Positions 60,670-64,000 of a stretch of 64,000 bases of DNA are shown here, piece by piece; within the stretch, counting starts at the first letter, position 1; each line of letters opens with the position of its first letter. The stretch is from Multivorans sp965232105 (GTDB lineage: Bacteria > Acidobacteriota > Thermoanaerobaculia > Multivoradales > Multivoraceae). The DNA is taken from the NCBI GenBank assembly GCA_965232105.1, contig OZ246956.1:1116001-1180000 (forward strand), in the 5' to 3' direction. Both the position numbers and the translations under genes were made by a program. The notes under the pieces were generated by a model. That model was not told the DNA's origin. It made no database searches and was given only the letters and a program-made list of their open reading frames with translations.

Positions 60670-60902
60670 AGGTCGCTGTCCCGGTCGCGTTCCCCTCGAA
60701 TCGTGTCGGTGCTATCGACGCTTGAGCGGAGGCGTTGCCGCATCGCTGCGGCACGGGCGCCGAAGTCGCTGCCGTCAGCCAGCAGCGCGCGCTGCAGAAT
60801 GTCCCTGTGTTCGGCCTCCGCGGACCGGCCACGCGCGGCCGCCTGGGTCTTCAGTGCGGCAATGACTTGCGCGGGCACGTTGCGAACGGTCAGTTGCGGC
60901 AT
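60666..60902 (-). CDS. FitA-like ribbon-helix-helix antitoxin
   Basis: The 78-residue protein begins PQLTVRNVPAQVIAALKTQA, then ARGRSAEAEHRDIL, the FitA/VapB ribbon-helix-helix. The C-terminal half carries basic residues that occupy the toxin active site in this family. Its strong promoter and operator lie at 60938-60991. Confidence 0.92.
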   Translation of the reverse strand: MPQLTVRNVPAQVIAALKTQAAARGRSAEAEHRDILQRALLADGSDFGARAAAMRQRLRSSVDSTDTIRGERDRDSDL

Positions 60903-60937
60903 GATGGCGCTTCCTTGTCTTCAAGCCTTGACGTCGG

Positions 60938-60991
60938 TGCATGCAATGAAGGCAATCGTAGGAGCCGCATGCAACGCTGTCAACGCGTTGC
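60938..60991 (-). promoter_or_regulatory. promoter and operator of the FitA-like/PIN pair
   Basis: On the minus strand TTGACA (60978-60983) and TACGAT (60955-60960) have an ideal 17-base spacer. The palindrome TGCATGCA (60938-60945) lies just after the -10. GCAACGC/GCGTTGC arms (60971-60977 and 60985-60991) flank the -35. Both are plausible antitoxin operator half-sites. Confidence 0.65.
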
Positions 60992-61010
60992 TTGGCCGTC
61001 TAGGGCGGTA

Positions 61011-61031
61011 GCCGGCCAAGAGGCCGGCGCA
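61011..61031. repeat. dispersed palindromic repeat, inverted copy
   Basis: GCCGGCCAAGAGGCCGGCGC is the reverse complement form of the hairpin at 25408, 47268, 47322 and 49178. It stands in front of the hydrolase-methyltransferase-dioxygenase operon. Confidence 0.6.
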
Positions 61032-61064
61032 CGGTCGGCGTCGTAGGCTAGGGCGACGAGGCCG

Positions 61065-62102
61065 ATGGGCAGCGCGGAAACAACAGGGGGCCCGCCGCCC
61101 CGGCCAGGATGCCGCTCCACCGTCTGGCGGATCGTGAAGAACATCCTCCTCGGCGTGACGGCCCTGGTCGTTGCCCTGGTCGCGCTCGTCGTGTACTCCT
61201 ACAACTCCTTCCGCGGCGACCGCCTGGAGGAGCTCCGCTCGGGAAGCGAGGTGATCGAGACCCGGGTCGGCGCCATCGAGTACGTCCTGGAGGGAGACGG
61301 CGACCGGGTCGTGCTCTCGATTCACGGGACGCCCGGCGGGTACGAGCAGCGTTTCGGGCTGGACGGCTTCCAGGTCCTTGCCCCGTCCCGGCCGGGCTAC
61401 CTCCGCACACCGATCAGCGCCGGCCGGACGCCGCGCGAGCAGGCGGATGCGTACGTCGCTTTGCTCGATGCCCTGTCGATCGACGAGGTCGTCATCATGG
61501 GCCTCTCCGGTGGCGGACCGTCGTCGATGACCTTCGCCGCGGCCTATCCGGAGCGGACGCGGGCGCTCATCGCGCTGGAAGCGGTGAGCAACAGCGATCT
61601 TCCGGACATCCCGGCCCCGGCGTTCCTGGCGGGCGACTTCACCGCCTGGCTGTCACTGAGCATGTTCAAGCGGGCCGTCGGCACGGAGGGTCTGCTGGAG
61701 ATGTTCTCGCCGGATCCCGAGAACCAGCGGCTCGTGCTCGAGAGCGAAGAGAAGACCGCGGCGTTCGAGGGTCTGATGTGGTCCCTGTGGCCCCCCTCGC
61801 AGCGCGGCGACGGTCTCGCGAACGACGAGGAGCAGTTCGACGCCCTGGACCTTTCCCTCGCCGACATTCGGGTGCCGACCCTGGCGATCCACGGCACGGC
61901 GGACGCGGCCGTTCCGGTGGAGCACGCCAGCTTCCTGGCGGATAGGGTCCCGCAGGCCCAGTTGCACATCATCGAGGGAGCCGATCACCTGATGCCCGTC
62001 TCGCACCAGGAAGAAGTCGTCCGCGTCATCACCGAGTTCATCGACGGGCTCGATGACCAGGGCGACGAGGGTCCGGAGGAATCGCAAGAGGACCGCCAGT
62101 GA
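61065..62102 (+). CDS. membrane-anchored alpha/beta hydrolase
   Basis: The 345-residue protein has one N-terminal membrane anchor (about 25-45, with ILLGVTALVVALVALVVY) and then an alpha/beta-hydrolase domain: LSIHGTPGG oxyanion region, MGLSGGGPSSM nucleophile elbow, TLAIHGTADAAV with the catalytic Asp, and GADHLM with the His. The C-terminal 20 residues are acidic and disordered. Its stop overlaps the methyltransferase start (GTGA). The three genes 61065-63945 form one operon. Confidence 0.85.
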   Translation: MGSAETTGGPPPRPGCRSTVWRIVKNILLGVTALVVALVALVVYSYNSFRGDRLEELRSGSEVIETRVGAIEYVLEGDGDRVVLSIHGTPGGYEQRFGLDGFQVLAPSRPGYLRTPISAGRTPREQADAYVALLDALSIDEVVIMGLSGGGPSSMTFAAAYPERTRALIALEAVSNSDLPDIPAPAFLAGDFTAWLSLSMFKRAVGTEGLLEMFSPDPENQRLVLESEEKTAAFEGLMWSLWPPSQRGDGLANDEEQFDALDLSLADIRVPTLAIHGTADAAVPVEHASFLADRVPQAQLHIIEGADHLMPVSHQEEVVRVITEFIDGLDDQGDEGPEESQEDRQ

Positions 62103-63127
62103 GAGCCCTCGTCTTCGGCGTGCTATGCCTCGTCTTCTCCCCGCTCCTGCTCGTCGGTTCGATGGTGTTCGCCTTCAAGGTCCGATTCGTCAACATGCCG
62201 CGGGGCATCTCCGGCACCGCGTACGAGCCCTACATGGCCCGGCTGGCCCTCCACCTGATCGGGAGCCGGCGCGACGACGTTTCCGAGCGCATCGCGCCAC
62301 ACCTGCCGGCGTTGTCGCCCCTGATCATGGGTCTACTGATGAAGCCGATGACCCTGGCTTCGCGGTGGAGCGGTTTCCGCGGTTCGTTCTTCGCCTATCC
62401 GGGCCCGCGGCCGTCGACGTTGATGACCTTCATCAGCCACCGCACGCACTTCTTCGACACGGCCATCGCCGCCGCGGCCGCCGAGGACAGCCCGATCCGC
62501 CAGTTCGTCTTCCTCGGCGCGGGCTGGGACACGCGCGCGTACGGTGGGCTGCCGGAAGGAGCCGACCCGGCCGGCGCCGGCGTGAAGTTCTTCGAGGTCG
62601 ACGAGCCGCCCACGCAGCAGGCCAAGGTCGAGGCCCTGCGGGCAGCCGGCGTCGACTGCAACAACGTCACATTCGCGCCGACCGACTTCAACCAGCAGTC
62701 CTGGCTGGATTCACTGAAGGAGCACGGCTTCGATCCGGACCAACCGACCTTCATCCTCTGGGAAGGCGTCACGATGTACCTGGACGACGCGGCCGTCTCG
62801 AAGACGTTGGCCGAAGTCGCGGGGCTCGCGCCCGGCTCGCGCATGGCCTTCGACTTCTTCAGCCGGGAACTCGTGCTCGGCCGAAAGCCCTACGCCGCGA
62901 TGGGGACGTACATGAGATACATCCTGAAGTCGTTCTACGGCGAGAGCATGCACTTCGGCATCTCGACCGCCGCGCCCGCGCGTCAGCAGGTGCTCGATTT
63001 CTTCGACAGTCGCGGCCTGGACGTGGAAAACCTCGAGTCGCTCGGCCGGGAGGCTGGCCGCAGCACGCCGATCGGCGGTCTGGTCCTCGCAGCCGTGCCG
63101 GACCGGCCAGTTGCGGATCGGGCATGA
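62099..63127 (+). CDS. class I SAM-dependent methyltransferase (LCM/PPM-like), membrane-anchored
   Basis: The 342-residue protein starts with GTG in the previous stop. An N-terminal hydrophobic segment (4-26) anchors it. FVFLGAGWDTRAYG is the SAM-binding motif of the leucine carboxyl methyltransferase family (TIGR00027-like), followed by FFEVDEPPTQQAKVEAL and FILWEGVTMYLDDAAV, both family hallmarks. The substrate carboxyl or hydroxyl group is unknown. The stop overlaps the dioxygenase start (ATGA). Confidence 0.88.
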   Translation: MRALVFGVLCLVFSPLLLVGSMVFAFKVRFVNMPRGISGTAYEPYMARLALHLIGSRRDDVSERIAPHLPALSPLIMGLLMKPMTLASRWSGFRGSFFAYPGPRPSTLMTFISHRTHFFDTAIAAAAAEDSPIRQFVFLGAGWDTRAYGGLPEGADPAGAGVKFFEVDEPPTQQAKVEALRAAGVDCNNVTFAPTDFNQQSWLDSLKEHGFDPDQPTFILWEGVTMYLDDAAVSKTLAEVAGLAPGSRMAFDFFSRELVLGRKPYAAMGTYMRYILKSFYGESMHFGISTAAPARQQVLDFFDSRGLDVENLESLGREAGRSTPIGGLVLAAVPDRPVADRA

Positions 63128-63945
63128 CGCCGAAGCTCCATCCACTCAACCAGGACTTCCGCTGGGCGCCGCGAGGCGGCCCGTACCGGCGCATCTCTTC
63201 CGAGCAGGCCCGCCAGTGGAGCGAGCAGGGCTTCTTCGTGCTCGAGGACGCGGTCGAGCCCTCCACGCTCGAGCGCCTGATCGCCGAGATCGACCCCTGG
63301 GAAGCCGAGCGCGAAGAGTGGCTGCGCCAGCAACCGCAGGGGCGCCGCTTCATCGCTCGCGCCGACGAGATCACCTTCACCGTCCACCTGGTGCTTCGCT
63401 CGACCTTTCTCCGCGACTTCTGTGCCGGGCCTCTCTTTCGCGATCTCGCCTGGGACCTCGTGGGTCCCGACGTTCGGCTCTACTGGGACCAGGCGGTCTA
63501 CAAGAAGCCGAGCGTTCCAGCCCCCTTCCCGTGGCATCAGGACAACGGCTACGGGTTCCTCGAACCGCAGAGCTATCTCACCTGCTGGATCGCACTGACC
63601 GACGCCACGACCAGCAACGGGTGCCCCCGGGTGCTTCCGGGACTGCACCGCCACGGCACTCTCGAGCACTGGACCACGGATCTCGGCTACTGCTGTGCCG
63701 ACGAAGATGCCGAAGGACTCGCCGCACCGGCCAAGGCTGGCAGCATCGTCGTCTTCTCGTCACTCACGCCGCACGCCACCGGGCCGAATCTCACCTCCGA
63801 AGTCCGCAAGGCCTACATCGTTCAGCTCGCCCCGGACGGGGCCCGCCGCATGGAGCCCGACGAGAGTGCCGGCGGCTACCGGCCCGTTCTCCAGAACGAC
63901 CCGGATCGACAGTTCTCCATCCTCAGAAGCGGACGCCGACCTTGA
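63124..63945 (+). CDS. phytanoyl-CoA dioxygenase-like (PhyH) enzyme
   Basis: The 273-residue Fe(II)/2-oxoglutarate oxygenase has WHQDNG (His138, Asp140), LTPHATGPN (His217) and Arg228 for 2-oxoglutarate, the complete metal/cosubstrate set. It is translationally coupled to the methyltransferase. PhyH enzymes hydroxylate or halogenate acyl or amino-acid substrates; together with the methyltransferase and hydrolase this suggests modification of a lipid or small natural product. Its 3' end overlaps a convergent TonB receptor gene by 23 bases. Confidence 0.9.
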   Translation: MTPKLHPLNQDFRWAPRGGPYRRISSEQARQWSEQGFFVLEDAVEPSTLERLIAEIDPWEAEREEWLRQQPQGRRFIARADEITFTVHLVLRSTFLRDFCAGPLFRDLAWDLVGPDVRLYWDQAVYKKPSVPAPFPWHQDNGYGFLEPQSYLTCWIALTDATTSNGCPRVLPGLHRHGTLEHWTTDLGYCCADEDAEGLAAPAKAGSIVVFSSLTPHATGPNLTSEVRKAYIVQLAPDGARRMEPDESAGGYRPVLQNDPDRQFSILRSGRRP

Positions 63946-64000
63946 GGCGGAACTCCCGCGTGTACTGGTAGGTGTCGAGGGAGCCGAGAGGATTGCCGTT
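63923..64000 (-). CDS. TonB-dependent receptor / outer-membrane barrel, C-terminal end
   Basis: The minus strand reads NPLGSLDTYQYTREF, then RLKVGVRF and a TGA. A C-terminal strand ending in an aromatic residue (GVRF) is the BamA-recognition signal of outer-membrane beta-barrels, most likely a TonB-dependent receptor. Only 25 residues are in the window. It is the clearest sign of an outer membrane at this end. Confidence 0.7.
   Translation of the reverse strand, partial: NGNPLGSLDTYQYTREFRLKVGVRF

Overview
The window is high-G+C bacterial chromosome from a Gram-negative organism. An RND/TolC tripartite efflux system, many secreted proteins and lipoproteins, and the C-terminus of a TonB-dependent receptor at the right edge all require an outer membrane. 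The mix of F420/flavin LLM oxidoreductases, secreted proteins starting with a PNGKPDLSG-type segment, tannase-like and S9 hydrolases, DUF885 and CMD/SDR pairs resembles environmental Acidobacteriota-type genomes. That placement is inference; no rRNA or tRNA gene was seen.

Layout. (1) 1-20.3 kb is catabolic and secretory chromosome: LLM oxidoreductases, SDRs, a PQQ-like propeller, a type-B carboxylesterase, mmsA, an ABC-2 exporter with an MBL hydrolase, an HSL-type hydrolase facing a tannase-like esterase, and a CMD-SDR-CMD operon. Two toxin-antitoxin (TA) loci sit in it: HigBA, and a three-gene Phd/PIN/UPF0175 operon. (2) 20.3-25.4 kb is a rearranged scrapyard: a frameshifted esterase, truncated and small unknown ORFs, a RES/Xre TA pair, a duplicated 3' fragment of the S9 peptidase gene, an SDR tail, and a second CMD copy split by an IS3-like element. 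(3) 25.6-36.3 kb is a minus-strand defence island. HerA ATPase, NurA nuclease, DNA methyltransferase and a single-chain nuclease-helicase-methylase (Type ISP-like) follow each other with 1-4 bp overlaps or a 35 bp gap; a soluble/membrane protein pair of unknown function lies downstream. (4) 36.4-38.6 kb holds a deleted transposase remnant and a tyrosinase. (5) 38.7-49.2 kb is chromosome again: the intact S9 peptidase, a His-rich leader protein with a TolC/adaptor/HME-RND metal-efflux operon, and a DUF885 lipoprotein. (6) 49.3-61 kb is a second accessory region: a DUF5678/antitoxin-tail hybrid, a possible HEPN defence protein, a Type I R-M system (hsdR, hsdS, hsdM) with two frameshifted small genes between hsdS and hsdM, two PIN-type TA pairs and an alpha-carbonic anhydrase. 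(7) 61-64 kb is a tight operon of membrane-anchored hydrolase, methyltransferase and phytanoyl-CoA-dioxygenase-like enzyme, convergent with a TonB-dependent receptor.

Functionally, the two accessory regions hold two independent restriction-modification systems, a HerA-NurA module and six TA loci. The region from 22.6 to 38.7 kb is bounded by near-identical direct repeats of the S9 peptidase 3' end, which points to duplication or recombination-mediated insertion. The best candidate for an undescribed system is the herA-nurA-methyltransferase-ISP operon with the two-gene module behind it.
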